Assembly (NCBI GenBank): GCA_019750135.1
Contig: JAIEOV010000052.1
Coordinates: 1-57,897 of the forward strand
Direction of reading: 5' to 3'
Length of the DNA: 57,897 nucleotides
Source: Reyranella sp.
Lineage (GTDB): Bacteria > Pseudomonadota > Alphaproteobacteria > Reyranellales > Reyranellaceae
Below are positions 17,144 to 25,739 of this stretch, in pieces. Made by a program: the position numbers and the translations under genes. The notes beneath the pieces were generated by a model. The model was not told the DNA's origin and did not search any database. It worked only from the letters and a program-made list of their open reading frames with translations. Numbering within the stretch: position 1 is the first letter of the stretch; the number at the start of each line of letters is the position of its first letter.

Positions 17144-17562
17144 GCAACAGAGCAGCCGCCACCGCGACCGACCTGCGCTCCGTCGTCGTCGAACGCGAGA
17201 TTGCGCATCCGCCGGAAAAGATCTGGCGTGCGCTCACCCAGCCACATTTGATCCAGGAGTGGCTGATGAAGAGCGACTTCAAGCCGGTCGTCGGGCACGA
17301 CTTCAAGTTCAACGCCGACTGGGGCTCCGTCGACTGTCGGGTCGTGACCATCGAGCCGCACAGGACACTGTCCTACACGTGGGGTGCTTATGGTCTGGAG
17401 AGCGTCGTCACCTGGACGCTCACGCCGACATCCACCGGCACCCATCTGCGCATGGAGCAGTCGGGATTCCGGCCGGATCAGCAGCAGGCCTATGGCGGCG
17501 CCAAGGCCGGATGGCCGCGGTTCTTCGCCAGCCTGGAGCAGGTCTTGGCGCGGATGGAATGA
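17140..17562 (+). CDS. SRPBCC/AHSA1-family protein
   Basis: The 140-residue protein shows the START-like fold pattern of the AHSA1 (Aha1 C-terminal) family: VEREIAHPPEKIWRALTQPH (about 16-35), then WLMKSDFKPVVG, WGSVDCRV and the closing helix WPRFFASLEQVLARME. Members bind hydrophobic ligands, and many are encoded directly after an ArsR gene, as here. No catalytic role can be assigned. The ATG overlaps the ArsR stop by four bases, and the following gene overlaps its own stop. Confidence 0.87.
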   Translation: MSNRAAATATDLRSVVVEREIAHPPEKIWRALTQPHLIQEWLMKSDFKPVVGHDFKFNADWGSVDCRVVTIEPHRTLSYTWGAYGLESVVTWTLTPTSTGTHLRMEQSGFRPDQQQAYGGAKAGWPRFFASLEQVLARME

Positions 17563-17975
17563 TGGGGCATGAAGATGGAATGACTCCATCGGAACGCATC
17601 GACCAGCTGATCGCCGGGCTCACGGACTGGCGTGCCAAGACCTTCGCCGCTATCCGCAGGACCATCCTGGCGGCCGACCGCGAGATCATCGAGGAATGGA
17701 AGTGGATGGGCAGTCCGGTGTGGTCGCGCGACGGCATCATCGCCGTCGCCAACCCGCACAAGGGCAAGGTGAAGGTCACCTTCGACTACGGCGCGCGCCT
17801 GCCGGATCCCGACAAGCTCTTCAACGCCGGCCTCGAAGGCAACCAGCGCCGGGCGATCGATTTCTTCGAGGGCGACAAGGTCAATGAGCGCGCGCTGAAG
17901 AACCTCGTCCGTGCCGCCATCGACTTCAATCAAAGCAAGGCGAAGAAGAAGGCGCCCAAGAGCAAGAAGAAGTGA
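17559..17975 (+). CDS. DUF1801-family protein (first of two in the window)
   Basis: The 138-residue product has the DUF1801 core (WRAKTFAAIRRTILAADREI, then EWKWMGSPVWSRDGIIAVAN and KVTFDYGARLPDP). It ends in a Lys-rich tail (KAKKKAPKSKKK). Function is unknown; the fold is related to Fe-S-cluster/frataxin-like and YdhG proteins. ATG 17559 overlaps the previous stop (ATGA) and is in frame with ATGs at 17562 and 17580, any of which may be used. It is the third gene of the ArsR operon. Confidence 0.82.
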   Translation: MMGHEDGMTPSERIDQLIAGLTDWRAKTFAAIRRTILAADREIIEEWKWMGSPVWSRDGIIAVANPHKGKVKVTFDYGARLPDPDKLFNAGLEGNQRRAIDFFEGDKVNERALKNLVRAAIDFNQSKAKKKAPKSKKK

Positions 17976-18069
17976 AACGACTCGGCTAGCCCGCAATGGG
18001 CCTGCTGGCCTCGTGCGTCCGCGCCGGTTGGGTGTGTCGGGCATAGTCACGGCGGGTTCCCAGCACCAT

Positions 18070-18082
18070 TCCGTATTACGGA
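18070..18082. promoter_or_regulatory. 13-bp palindrome upstream of the first TauD-like gene
   Basis: TCCGTA-T-TACGGA is a perfect 6-bp inverted repeat about 80 bases before the dioxygenase start. Short TTCCG...CGGAA-type palindromes are used by several IclR regulators, and an IclR gene lies two genes downstream. The link is inference. Confidence 0.35.
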
Positions 18083-18162
18083 CTCCGTCGACTCTTACGG
18101 TGCGGCCGCGAGCGCCCAGGCATAGAACGATGCCAACGAGCCTGAAGCCAACGGAGGAAGCC

Positions 18163-18999
18163 ATGGCCTATCAGTCGATCGAGGTCCGCAAGCTCACGCC
18201 CTCGATCGGTGCCGAGATCTTCGGCGTCGATCTCGCCAAGCCCCTCGGCAACCAGCAGTTCCAGGAAGTGCACGATGCGCTGATGGACAATCTGGTGGTC
18301 TTCTTCCGCGACCAGAAGATGACGATCGATCAGCACAAGGACTTCGGTCGCCGCTTCGGGCCGCTGCACACCCATCCCAACGCGCCGATAGAGTTCAAGG
18401 ATCATCCCGAGATCCTGGTGATCAAGGCCGACGAGAAGTCCAAGCACGTCGCCGGCGAGGAATGGCACTCCGACGTGAGTTGCGACGTCGAGCCGCCGAT
18501 GGGCTCGATCCTCTATCTCACCGAGGTGCCGCCCGACGGCGGTGACACGCTGTTCGCCAACATGTACCGGGCCTACGAGACGCTGTCGGAGCCGATCAAG
18601 CAAATGCTGGAGGGCCTGACCGCGCTGCACGACAGCTCCAAGGCACACTATTACCGCGTGAAGGCCACCGACCGCGACGACCTCAAGTTCCCCAACGCCG
18701 AGCATCCCGTGGTGCGCACCCATCCGGTGACTGGGAAGCAGGGGCTCTACGTCAATCGCGGCTTCACGCTGCGCATCCCGCAGCTCAGGCGGAACGAGAG
18801 CGACGCGCTGCTGGAGATGCTCTACCGTCACATCGAGACGCCGGAATTCCAGTGCCGCTTCAAGTGGCAGAAGAATTCGGTGGCGTTCTGGGACAACCGC
18901 TGCGCCCAGCATCACGCGATGTTCGACTACTTCCCGCACCGCCGCTACGGCCACCGCGTCACGGTGTGTGGCGACAAGCCGTTCTTCAGAGCCGCGTGA
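18163..18999 (+). CDS. TauD/TfdA-family Fe(II)/2-oxoglutarate dioxygenase
   Basis: The 278-residue enzyme has the facial-triad HxD in EEWHSDVS (His102, Asp104). The distal His lies in CAQHHAMFDYF (about 250-251) and the 2-oxoglutarate-binding Arg in YGHRVTV (about 264). The N-terminus IEVRKLTPSIGAEIFGVDL is the TfdA/TauD hallmark. It should oxidise a small organic acid, sulfonate or similar compound with O2 and 2-oxoglutarate. The ATG at 18163 follows GGAGG at good spacing. Two more relatives lie within 8 kb. It converges with the SNase-like gene. Confidence 0.92.
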   Translation: MAYQSIEVRKLTPSIGAEIFGVDLAKPLGNQQFQEVHDALMDNLVVFFRDQKMTIDQHKDFGRRFGPLHTHPNAPIEFKDHPEILVIKADEKSKHVAGEEWHSDVSCDVEPPMGSILYLTEVPPDGGDTLFANMYRAYETLSEPIKQMLEGLTALHDSSKAHYYRVKATDRDDLKFPNAEHPVVRTHPVTGKQGLYVNRGFTLRIPQLRRNESDALLEMLYRHIETPEFQCRFKWQKNSVAFWDNRCAQHHAMFDYFPHRRYGHRVTVCGDKPFFRAA

Positions 19000-19008
19000 G
19001 AGGGCGGC

Positions 19009-19575
19009 TCACCGCTCGCCCAGCCAGTCCTTCCAGAGGCCGCGCCGTTGCTTCCTGGCTTCGGCCTCTGCCGTAGCGTAGCGCTGGCTGGCACGCGATT
19101 CCCAGGGCAGCGCTTCGTCGAGGTTGAAACCGTAGGCCATGCCGGCGGCGATCAGGCCGCTGCCGATGTCGCCGGCTTGAGCATCGTCGAGGGTGCACTG
19201 CGCGACCATGTGGCAGTCGCGATCGAACTTGAGCGCGCGGCACTTCACCTTGTGGCCTGCCTGCTCGAGCAGATCTTCGAGGGTGGCGCGGGCCCGCATG
19301 CCGGCAACCGTCTCGGCCTTTGCCCCGTCGCGCAATTCCGGCGTCTGGATGCCCCACAGCCGAAGCCGTGGCTTCAGGCCGACGGCGGCCAGCGTGTTGC
19401 CGTCGATGGCGTAGACCTGACCGTTCCAGTTCGCCGCAAGCGCGCCCATGGCGACACATTCCTGCGTGTCGGATGGCACCGGGGGAGGGGCCGGTGGGGG
19501 CTTGCGAGGCGCGGGCTGAGCCACGGCAGGCAAGGCAACAGCGGCGAGGGCAGCCGCAACGAGCAGGCTTTTCAT
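19009..19575 (-). CDS. Exported thermonuclease-like (SNase) protein
   Basis: The 188-residue protein has a signal peptide (MKSLLVAAALAAVALPAVAQ), a proline-rich linker (PRKPPPAPPPVP) and an SNase-like OB-fold domain. Its marks are YAIDGNTLAA, RLRLWGIQTPELRDGA and GLIAAGMAYGF, ending with ARKQRRGLWKDW. Staphylococcal nuclease uses Arg/Glu/Arg. Here RLWGIQTPE keeps the first Arg and the Glu, but I cannot confirm the second Arg, so activity is uncertain. Two Cys pairs suggest disulfides, consistent with export. Confidence 0.82.
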   Translation of the reverse strand: MKSLLVAAALAAVALPAVAQPAPRKPPPAPPPVPSDTQECVAMGALAANWNGQVYAIDGNTLAAVGLKPRLRLWGIQTPELRDGAKAETVAGMRARATLEDLLEQAGHKVKCRALKFDRDCHMVAQCTLDDAQAGDIGSGLIAAGMAYGFNLDEALPWESRASQRYATAEAEARKQRRGLWKDWLGER

Positions 19576-19605
19576 GCCGGCATTGTGCCAGCGCCTTGTG
19601 ACCGT

Positions 19606-20358
19606 CTAAAGGCCGGTGTCGCGCCGGGTCGCGAGGTCGGCCGCGATCGCCGCCGTCATCTTGGCCAAAAGCCCGCCATAGCGGGTGCCGGCTTCCGTCT
19701 CGCTCATCGCCGAGCGTGGGAAGCGCATGGAGATGCAGCCGGCCACGCGGTCCTTGTCGAGGATCGGCACGGCCATGCCGTGCATGCGCATCGGACGCGG
19801 TGGCCGGGTGAAGGCATAGCCGTCGCGGCGGATGCCCTCGAGCGCGGCCTTCAGCGTGGTGCCCTGGCGGACCCCGAGGCTGCGCAGGATGCGGCGTCGC
19901 TCGTCGTCGGCGGAGAAGGCGATCCAGGCGCGGCCGAGCGCGCCCACCAGCACCGGGCTCTTGCGGCCGTAGCCCGCCGCCTCGAACGACATCGGGCTCT
20001 CCGGCGCGGTCGAATGGCGGATGGCCATGCCGCCGGCGCTCAGCGTCGCCAGGTAGAGCGGCCAGCCCTGCTCGCGCGTGAAGCGGCTCATGTGCGGGAT
20101 GGCAGCGTCGACCAAGTGGTCGATGAAGCGCACGCCGCCGGCAAGCGACAGCACCTGGTCGGTCAGCCGATATCCCGCTTCGCGCGAGACGCGCGAGGCG
20201 TAACCCAGCGCGATCAGGGTATTGAGCAGTCGCACTGCCGTCGGTCGCGGCAGGCCGGTCTCGGCGGCCAGCACCGCAAGCGGCGTCGATCGTCGGCGAT
20301 TGAGCGCCTGCAGCAGCGCGAAGGCGCGCCGGATGGGCTCGATGACGGGTTCAGGCAT
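19606..20358 (-). CDS. IclR-family transcriptional regulator
   Basis: The 250-residue protein has an N-terminal winged helix (RRAFALLQALNRRRSTPLAV, then GLPRPTAVRLLNTLIALGYA) and the IclR effector domain with GALGRAWIAF and GYAFTRPPRPMRMHGMAVP. IclR proteins sense small organic acids and control nearby catabolic genes. The plausible targets here are the TauD-like gene at 18163, which has a palindrome upstream, or other dioxygenases. It is encoded opposite to the membrane-protein gene that follows. Confidence 0.9.
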   Translation of the reverse strand: MPEPVIEPIRRAFALLQALNRRRSTPLAVLAAETGLPRPTAVRLLNTLIALGYASRVSREAGYRLTDQVLSLAGGVRFIDHLVDAAIPHMSRFTREQGWPLYLATLSAGGMAIRHSTAPESPMSFEAAGYGRKSPVLVGALGRAWIAFSADDERRRILRSLGVRQGTTLKAALEGIRRDGYAFTRPPRPMRMHGMAVPILDKDRVAGCISMRFPRSAMSETEAGTRYGGLLAKMTAAIAADLATRRDTGL

Positions 20359-20459
20359 GGCGGGACGGGAAGCAAACCGACTTTTGCGGTGCGTTGCAAC
20401 TTCGCAGAACCCGCCAATTGCCGTTAATGTGCCCGCACGGGCCTGACAGGCGGGACACC

Positions 20460-21440
20460 ATGGACAAGTGGTTGACGGCAGCTTCCGCCCTGGGCGGCTT
20501 GGCGGCGATCGGCGGTTTGCTCGATCTCGCCATGTACAAGGCCGAGAAGGACCGGCTGAAGGCCCGTCTCGAAGACTGGTGGTTGCGCTTTACGGACGTG
20601 AAGTGGAGCAACTTCGGCCGACGCGAGGCTGAGCTTGCCGTCTGCATCCTCGACCGCTGGGCGGGGCCGCTTCTTTGGTCGTGGAAGCGCTGGCGCTTCG
20701 CGGCCCGCGTCTCGCTTGCCGTCGCCTTGCTGACCGGTATCTGGGTGACCCTGCGGGCGCTGTGGAGCGGCGTCGATCTCGACTTCACGCGCGGCATGGA
20801 CAGCGCCGCGTCATTGCTGGCCCTCATCCTCTTCGTCTCGTCGATCTTCGTCGCCTTTGCGCTGTCGCTCTCCGTCACGCGCTACGTGGCCGTCCTCGTT
20901 GCGCGCGTCGCGACGACCCCCATTCGCAGCGTCTTGTCGTTCGCCGTGTTGCTCGGCGTACACATCCTTCTTCTGGTCTATTGGAGCGTCATCGTTTACG
21001 GCCTCCAGGCGGCGCTGGTGCTCGTCCTGATGTATGCCCTGACGCGCGCGGGCCTGGCGGACTTCTCCTTCTTCTTCGGATCGGATCTCGCTCAGGCCAT
21101 CGTTTCTCTTTTCACCTCTTTGTTCTGGCCGGAGGCGGACCGCGAGGGATTGAAGCTGGTGCCGGCGACCTGGTCGTCATTGTTCAGCCTGAGCCATCCC
21201 GGGCGCGGGGTCGGCAACATCTGGGTGTTCGCCTTCAAGGTCGCCATGGACCTCGTCGCCAACGGCCTGCGCATCGTATTCGCTCTCGCGTTCCTGAGCT
21301 CGTTCGTGTTCAGGCCCCTGATCCAGGAGCCGATCGGCCGGCTGTGGTACGGGGTGATGGCGTCCGACAAGCCGATGTTCACGGTGCTTTTCGGCGCCAT
21401 CGGAGCGATCGTCGGCGCGCTGAAGATACTGGCCGGCTGA
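20460..21440 (+). CDS. Polytopic inner-membrane protein of unknown function
   Basis: The 326-residue protein has about six hydrophobic helices (for example LLALILFVSSIFVAFALSLS and VLSFAVLLGVHILLLVYWS) after a charged N-terminal stretch (KAEKDRLKARLEDWWLRFTD). I recognise no known family. ATG 20460 follows a spacer of about 100 bases from the divergent IclR gene, so IclR might control it. There is no transporter or enzyme signature. Confidence 0.75.
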   Translation: MDKWLTAASALGGLAAIGGLLDLAMYKAEKDRLKARLEDWWLRFTDVKWSNFGRREAELAVCILDRWAGPLLWSWKRWRFAARVSLAVALLTGIWVTLRALWSGVDLDFTRGMDSAASLLALILFVSSIFVAFALSLSVTRYVAVLVARVATTPIRSVLSFAVLLGVHILLLVYWSVIVYGLQAALVLVLMYALTRAGLADFSFFFGSDLAQAIVSLFTSLFWPEADREGLKLVPATWSSLFSLSHPGRGVGNIWVFAFKVAMDLVANGLRIVFALAFLSSFVFRPLIQEPIGRLWYGVMASDKPMFTVLFGAIGAIVGALKILAG

Positions 21441-21452
21441 GGCCTCCCGCGT

Positions 21453-22472
21453 CTAACCAGCGACATCCGTCGCCAGATGGAACAGGCAGTCGCCGCGCTC
21501 GCAGCGCGCCGGCACGCGCTTGCACAGCACCAGGCCGTCGCGCTTGAACGGCACGACCTCGGGTTCGCGCCACGGCGTGTGATGGAAGTGGATGCGCGCC
21601 GCCGGCTGGCCCGCCTTCACCTCGGCGCCGAGGTCGACCAGCGGCTCGAACAGGCCGCCGTCGGTGGCATAGACGTAGTAGTCGTCGCCGCCGATCTCGG
21701 TCAGACGCGTCTTTGTCGGCGCCGGCACGGGACCCTGCAGCAGGCCGATATGCGCCAGCACGCGGCGCATGCCGTCCTCCGCGACCTTGAGCGAGCCCGG
21801 CGTCACGAGGCCACCGCCGCCCAGCTCCGTGCCCATGGAGATCACGCCCTGGCGCGCCGAGGCCGAGGTGAAGGTCTTGCCGCCGCCCTGCGGCATCGAG
21901 GCGAGGTAGCTCACCGGCGCGCCGAAGGCCTTCAGCATGCCGACGACCTTCTGCAGGCGCGCCTCGTCCTCGTGCTTGGGCGCCAGCGCGCTCGGGATGT
22001 AGGTCAGCGAGCTGCCGCCGGAATGGAAGTCGAAGCTGTAGTCGAAGCCCGGCAGCAGGGAGTGCTCGATGAAATAGGCGATCTGCTGGGTGATGGTGCC
22101 CTCGGCGTCGCCGGGAAAGGAGCGGTTGAGGTTGCCCTCGTCGATCGGCGACGTACGTCGGCCCTCCATCGCCGCCGGGAAGTTGGCCGAGGGCAGGATG
22201 ACGAGCCGGCCCTTGATGTCCTTGGGCTGCAGCGCGCGGATCAGGTTGCCGAGGCCGATCTGGCCCTCCCATTCGTCGCCATGGTTGCCGGCCTGCATCA
22301 GCACGCTGGGGCCATCGCCGTTCTTGATGCGCACGATGGGGATGGGGATCCAGCCGTAGGCCGAGCGATGCACCGAATGCGGCACGCGCACGAAGCCCGT
22401 CGCCTTGCCTTCGGCGAGAAGGTCGATGTCGGCCGACAGGCGGCTCATGGCCGTGAAATCCGTACGCTGCAT
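21453..22472 (-). CDS. Succinylglutamate desuccinylase/aspartoacylase-family zinc deacylase
   Basis: The 339-residue protein has the M14-like zinc site pattern of AstE/AspA proteins: GNHGDEWEG (His and Glu ligands, about 63-71) and the third ligand in FDFHSGGSS. NLNRSFPG and the C-terminal beta module (GGLFEPLVDLGAEVKAGQPA) also fit. Close relatives remove acyl groups from N-acyl amino acids or N-acetyl-diaminobutyrate. The ATG at 22472 follows AAGGGGG; MSRLSADI eight codons in is an alternative. Substrate unknown. Confidence 0.9.
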   Translation of the reverse strand: MQRTDFTAMSRLSADIDLLAEGKATGFVRVPHSVHRSAYGWIPIPIVRIKNGDGPSVLMQAGNHGDEWEGQIGLGNLIRALQPKDIKGRLVILPSANFPAAMEGRRTSPIDEGNLNRSFPGDAEGTITQQIAYFIEHSLLPGFDYSFDFHSGGSSLTYIPSALAPKHEDEARLQKVVGMLKAFGAPVSYLASMPQGGGKTFTSASARQGVISMGTELGGGGLVTPGSLKVAEDGMRRVLAHIGLLQGPVPAPTKTRLTEIGGDDYYVYATDGGLFEPLVDLGAEVKAGQPAARIHFHHTPWREPEVVPFKRDGLVLCKRVPARCERGDCLFHLATDVAG

Positions 22473-22536
22473 CTCAAGCCCCCTTCATTGGTTAAGATTG
22501 TCGATCGGTTATCCGTCCATCAGTCGGGTGAGCACA

Positions 22537-22971
22537 ATGGTCATCAAGGCAAAGAAGAAGCCCGCCAAGCCGGTTCTCCTCTCCGGCGGCAATCCTCAGA
22601 TCGCCAAGGCCGACGGCGACGCGCCGGTGCAGGCCTATATCGCCGCCATGCCGGGCTGGAAGCGCGACGTCGGGCGTCGCCTCGACGCGCTCGTCGTCCG
22701 CGCCGTTCCCGGCGTGCAGAAAGCAGTCAAATGGAACTCGCCGTTCTATGGGATGGCAGGGCAGGGCTGGTTCCTCAGCTTCCACTGCTTCACGCGCTAC
22801 GTGAAAGTGACGTTCTTCCGCGGCGCCGCGCTCAAGCCCGTTCCGCCCGGCGAGTCCAAGCATAAGGACGTGCGCTACCTCGATATCCACGAGGACGACC
22901 AAGTCGACGAAGCGCGGCTCGCGGCCTGGGCGAAGCAGGCCAGCCGATTGCCGGGTTGGGGTGGCGCCTGA
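22537..22971 (+). CDS. DUF1801-family protein (second in the window)
   Basis: The 144-residue protein starts at ATG 22537 after GGTGAG. It shows the DUF1801 pattern VQAYIAAMPGWKRDVGRRLD, then KAVKWNSPFYGMAGQGWFLS and YVKVTFFRG, with a Lys-rich N-terminus (VIKAKKKPAK). Function is unknown. It is only distantly similar to the copy at 17559, which is encoded in an ArsR operon; this one stands 35 bases before a TauD-like gene. Confidence 0.82.
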   Translation: MVIKAKKKPAKPVLLSGGNPQIAKADGDAPVQAYIAAMPGWKRDVGRRLDALVVRAVPGVQKAVKWNSPFYGMAGQGWFLSFHCFTRYVKVTFFRGAALKPVPPGESKHKDVRYLDIHEDDQVDEARLAAWAKQASRLPGWGGA

Positions 22972-23006
22972 CTCTGTTCTAGGATGGCCGCTCTGGAGGT
23001 GGTCCC

Positions 23007-24008
23007 ATGAGTGTTGCTTTCGACGTCACCAGACCTCTGGCCGGCGCTTCGTTCGGCGCGACGGTCCGGCTGGCGAAGCCGCTGTCGCAGGGCATTCCCG
23101 AGGGCCTGCCGGCGGTGCTTGCGGATGCCGACGGCCTGATGCTGATCCCGGGCCTGCAGGAGATCGCCGACAAGCCTGAGCTGCTGGTGGCGCTCAGCCG
23201 CGCTTTCGGCTCGGAGGTCGAGGACTATCGCTACACGCTAACCCAGCGCAGCTCGGTGCACACGACGGTGCCGGAGATCTTCCTGGTGTCGAACATGGCG
23301 CCGGTGAACCGGAAGCCGCCCCGCCGCCCCGATCCGCCCGTGACGGCCGACGGCAAGCTGCCGGTGCAGTATCCGCACCGCAAGGGCTGGCACACCGACC
23401 AGAGCTATCGCCGGCCGCCGCCCGACATCTCGCTGTTCTATGCCGTGACGCCGGTCGCCCGCGACCGCGGCCAGACGCTGTTCGCCGACGGCACGGCAGC
23501 CTATGCAGCGCTGCCGGCGCATCTGAAGGCGAAGGTCGAGGGGCTGCAGGGCCTGCACTGCCAGCCGGGCACGGCGCGCTCGCGGGAGGGCGCGCTGGCC
23601 GGCCGTACCGATATCGAGCAGGCGCCGACCGCGCGCTCGCAGCCGCAGCCTGTCGTGCGCGTTCATCCGGTGACCGGCAGGCCCGCGCTCTATGTCTGCG
23701 AATGGGGCCAGATGGACTGGGTGGATGGCCCGTTCGTCGGCATGGAGCCCGGCCCGCACGGCGAGGGCGCCGTGCTGCTCGACGAGCTGATGGCGCACTA
23801 CACGCGGCCGGAGTTCGTCTACGCCCACGAATGGACCGTGGGCGACCTGGTGGTGTGGGACAATCGCTGCCTGGTCCATGCCGCGACCTGGTACGACGGC
23901 GACACCGAGCAACGCATGATGTGGCGCACGACCGTGCGCGGCAATCCGGGCGCGATCTACGAGGGCGAGGCGCGCAGCTGGATGCCGCGCGAGCAGGTGC
24001 CGGCGTAG
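23007..24008 (+). CDS. TauD/TfdA-family dioxygenase (second copy)
   Basis: The 333-residue enzyme keeps the iron ligands HTD in RKGWHTDQSYR (His129, Asp131) and a distal His in WDNRCLVHAATWYDG (about 288). A candidate co-substrate Arg lies in MMWRTTV. It differs from the copy at 18163 by a longer N-terminal domain (ADADGLMLIPGLQEIADKPE) and a proline-rich insert (KPPRRPDPPV) before the metal site. It should hydroxylate a small molecule; substrate unknown. A REPIN directly follows the stop. Confidence 0.9.
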   Translation: MSVAFDVTRPLAGASFGATVRLAKPLSQGIPEGLPAVLADADGLMLIPGLQEIADKPELLVALSRAFGSEVEDYRYTLTQRSSVHTTVPEIFLVSNMAPVNRKPPRRPDPPVTADGKLPVQYPHRKGWHTDQSYRRPPPDISLFYAVTPVARDRGQTLFADGTAAYAALPAHLKAKVEGLQGLHCQPGTARSREGALAGRTDIEQAPTARSQPQPVVRVHPVTGRPALYVCEWGQMDWVDGPFVGMEPGPHGEGAVLLDELMAHYTRPEFVYAHEWTVGDLVVWDNRCLVHAATWYDGDTEQRMMWRTTVRGNPGAIYEGEARSWMPREQVPA

Positions 24009-24012
24009 TCGT

Positions 24013-24073
24013 TGGGAGCGCGGGCCTCTGGCCCGCTCATGATCATGAGGCGGGCCAGAGGCCCACGCTCCCA
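24013..24073. repeat. REPIN copy B (inverted REP pair)
   Basis: A 61-bp near-perfect palindrome with outer GGGAGCG...CGCTCCC, mini-hairpins centred on CTCTGG and CCAGAG, and centre TCATGATCATGA. Only one mismatch and one unpaired base separate the two arms. It fills the gap between two convergent genes (stops at 24008 and 24082), where it may end both transcripts. Confidence 0.85.
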
Positions 24074-24081
24074 TATTCGAC

Positions 24082-24621
24082 CTAGCCCTTCGGGCAGGGA
24101 AAGACCTTCATCTCCGGCCCGAGATCGTACGGCGCCGGAACCTGGGTCAGCGATGTCACCTCGGCCAGGAGCGCCCAGTCGAACGCGCGCTGATGCCGCG
24201 AGCAGAACTCGCGGTCGTGGACCGGCCGCTGCGCCGTGCGATTGGCGATTTCGGTGACCATGACGTCGAGGTTGGCCTTCTTGCGCTTGACCACCGACTG
24301 CAGCTCGTTGGCGTTGCTCGATAGCTCGGGCCTGAACTTCTTGATGAAAGCCGCATACTCGTCGTCGAGGTAGATCTTGCCGTCGGCGCCCTTGCACTGA
24401 AGGGCTGCAACGACGAGCTCCTGCTGGACCATGCGAACGCGAAAGGCGTTGAGGTCGGAGGCGCTGTAGCAGACCGAGTGGAGGTTGGTGGGGGTCGCCA
24501 CCGAGGCGACGGGCGCCTGATAGTCGGCGGAGATCTTCTTTTCAGGCGGAGCGGGGTTACAAGCCGCAAGAGACAAAGCGCACACGACAAACAGCGAAAG
24601 CGAACGCGACTGCTTTTGCAT
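24082..24621 (-). CDS. Putative lipoprotein of unknown function
   Basis: The 179-residue protein has a lipoprotein signal peptide: charged start (MQKQSRS), a hydrophobic stretch and the lipobox LSLAAC with Cys21. It should be anchored to the inner or outer membrane. The mature part (YSASDLNAFRVRMVQQELVV, then CKGADGKIYLDDEYAAFIKK) is helical and resembles conserved alphaproteobacterial proteins without known function. Three further cysteines may form disulfides. Confidence 0.72.
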   Translation of the reverse strand: MQKQSRSLSLFVVCALSLAACNPAPPEKKISADYQAPVASVATPTNLHSVCYSASDLNAFRVRMVQQELVVAALQCKGADGKIYLDDEYAAFIKKFRPELSSNANELQSVVKRKKANLDVMVTEIANRTAQRPVHDREFCSRHQRAFDWALLAEVTSLTQVPAPYDLGPEMKVFPCPKG

Positions 24622-24727
24622 CTTTTTTGTTCCTTCAGAGGGGGTGAAGCCGCGCGTCCTTATTGCTCGACGTTGCGGCCTCGATGCAAGACGGTTCCAC
24701 TGCGCATCGACTGCCGTGTTTTTGCCT

Positions 24728-25648
24728 TCATTCAGGATCGCCGGCGTGGCTCGAGAAGACGCCGAGGGCCGCGGCGATGACCGGTCGCGTCGCGCGGTCG
24801 GCGCGCCACACCAGGACGAGATCGCGGAACAGCGGTGGCGCGAGACCGAAGAGGTCGATGCGGCCTGCGGCGGCGGCCGCGCGTGCGGCGACTTCGGAGA
24901 CGATCGCCCAGCCGAGGCCCGCGGCGACGAACGCCGTCATCGCCTCGGCGCTGGCGATGTCGCTGACGCGGATGCGCTTGTGGTCGGCCGCGCTCAGCCA
25001 AGCGTCGGAGGCGCGGCGGATGGTGCCGCCGCGGTCGTAGAGAAAGAGCTGGCGGCCCTCGAGGTCGCGTGGCCGGATCGTGCGGGTGGCCGGCGCCTGG
25101 CCCGGCGGTGCGATGCACACCAGCCGGTCGTGGAAGAAGAACTTCGTGCGCAGATGGCGATGGCGCACCGGCGCCGTGACCAGCCCGAGATCGGTCGAGC
25201 CGTCGAGCAGGCCCGGGATCAGGTCGACAGTGTTGCCGGTGATGACCCTGAGGTCGATGCCGGGATGGCGCAGCGCCAGGTCGGCCATGACCGGCGGCAG
25301 CAAATGTGTGGTCGCCGTGGCGCCCGTCGCCAGCACGAGCGGGCCGGAGACCGCGGCCTTGGCGCGGGCGATCTCGTCCATCGCCCGATCGATCTCGGCG
25401 AAGGCACGCGAGCTCGCCGCGATCAGGGTGTCGCCTTCCGGCGTCGGCCGCGCCGTCTTGCCGATGCGTTCGAGGAGCTTCGTGCCCAGTTGCTGCTCGA
25501 GCAGGCGGATGTGGTTGCTGACCGCGGGCTGGGTGAGGCCGAGAGCCTTGGCGGCTGCCGAGAAACCGCCCAGGCGGGCGACCTCGCGCAGGGCGCGCAG
25601 GCGCTCGAGGCTCGGGAGATGGCGGCGGGCAGGGGCCATGACGCTCAT
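24728..25648 (-). CDS. LysR-family transcriptional regulator
   Basis: The 306-residue protein has the LysR helix-turn-helix (LRALREVARLGGFSAAAKAL, then LTQPAVSNHIRLLEQQLG) and an effector domain with LVLATGATATTHLLPPV and IVSEVAARAAA. It is divergent from the dioxygenase gene at 25740 with a 91-bp AT-rich spacer that carries several TTTC/GAAA half-sites. By LysR logic it should regulate that gene and itself. ATG 25648 was used; ATG 25639 (MAPARRH) is equally possible. Confidence 0.9.
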   Translation of the reverse strand: MSVMAPARRHLPSLERLRALREVARLGGFSAAAKALGLTQPAVSNHIRLLEQQLGTKLLERIGKTARPTPEGDTLIAASSRAFAEIDRAMDEIARAKAAVSGPLVLATGATATTHLLPPVMADLALRHPGIDLRVITGNTVDLIPGLLDGSTDLGLVTAPVRHRHLRTKFFFHDRLVCIAPPGQAPATRTIRPRDLEGRQLFLYDRGGTIRRASDAWLSAADHKRIRVSDIASAEAMTAFVAAGLGWAIVSEVAARAAAAAGRIDLFGLAPPLFRDLVLVWRADRATRPVIAAALGVFSSHAGDPE

Positions 25649-25739
25649 AGTTTCAGGAATGATTTTGATCAGAAACAACAATTTCTGAAATGTTTTGGAA
25701 TGCGCGATTCTCGGGCCGTCACAAGTCGAGGAGGCCCGC
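25649..25739. promoter_or_regulatory. LysR-type divergent operator/promoter region
   Basis: This 91-bp spacer is clearly more AT-rich than its neighbours. It holds the palindrome ATTTCTGAAAT (25681-25691) and further TTTC and GAAA half-sites at 25651 and 25672. Such repeated interrupted dyads are typical of LysR sites between a regulator and its divergent target. Confidence 0.5.
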
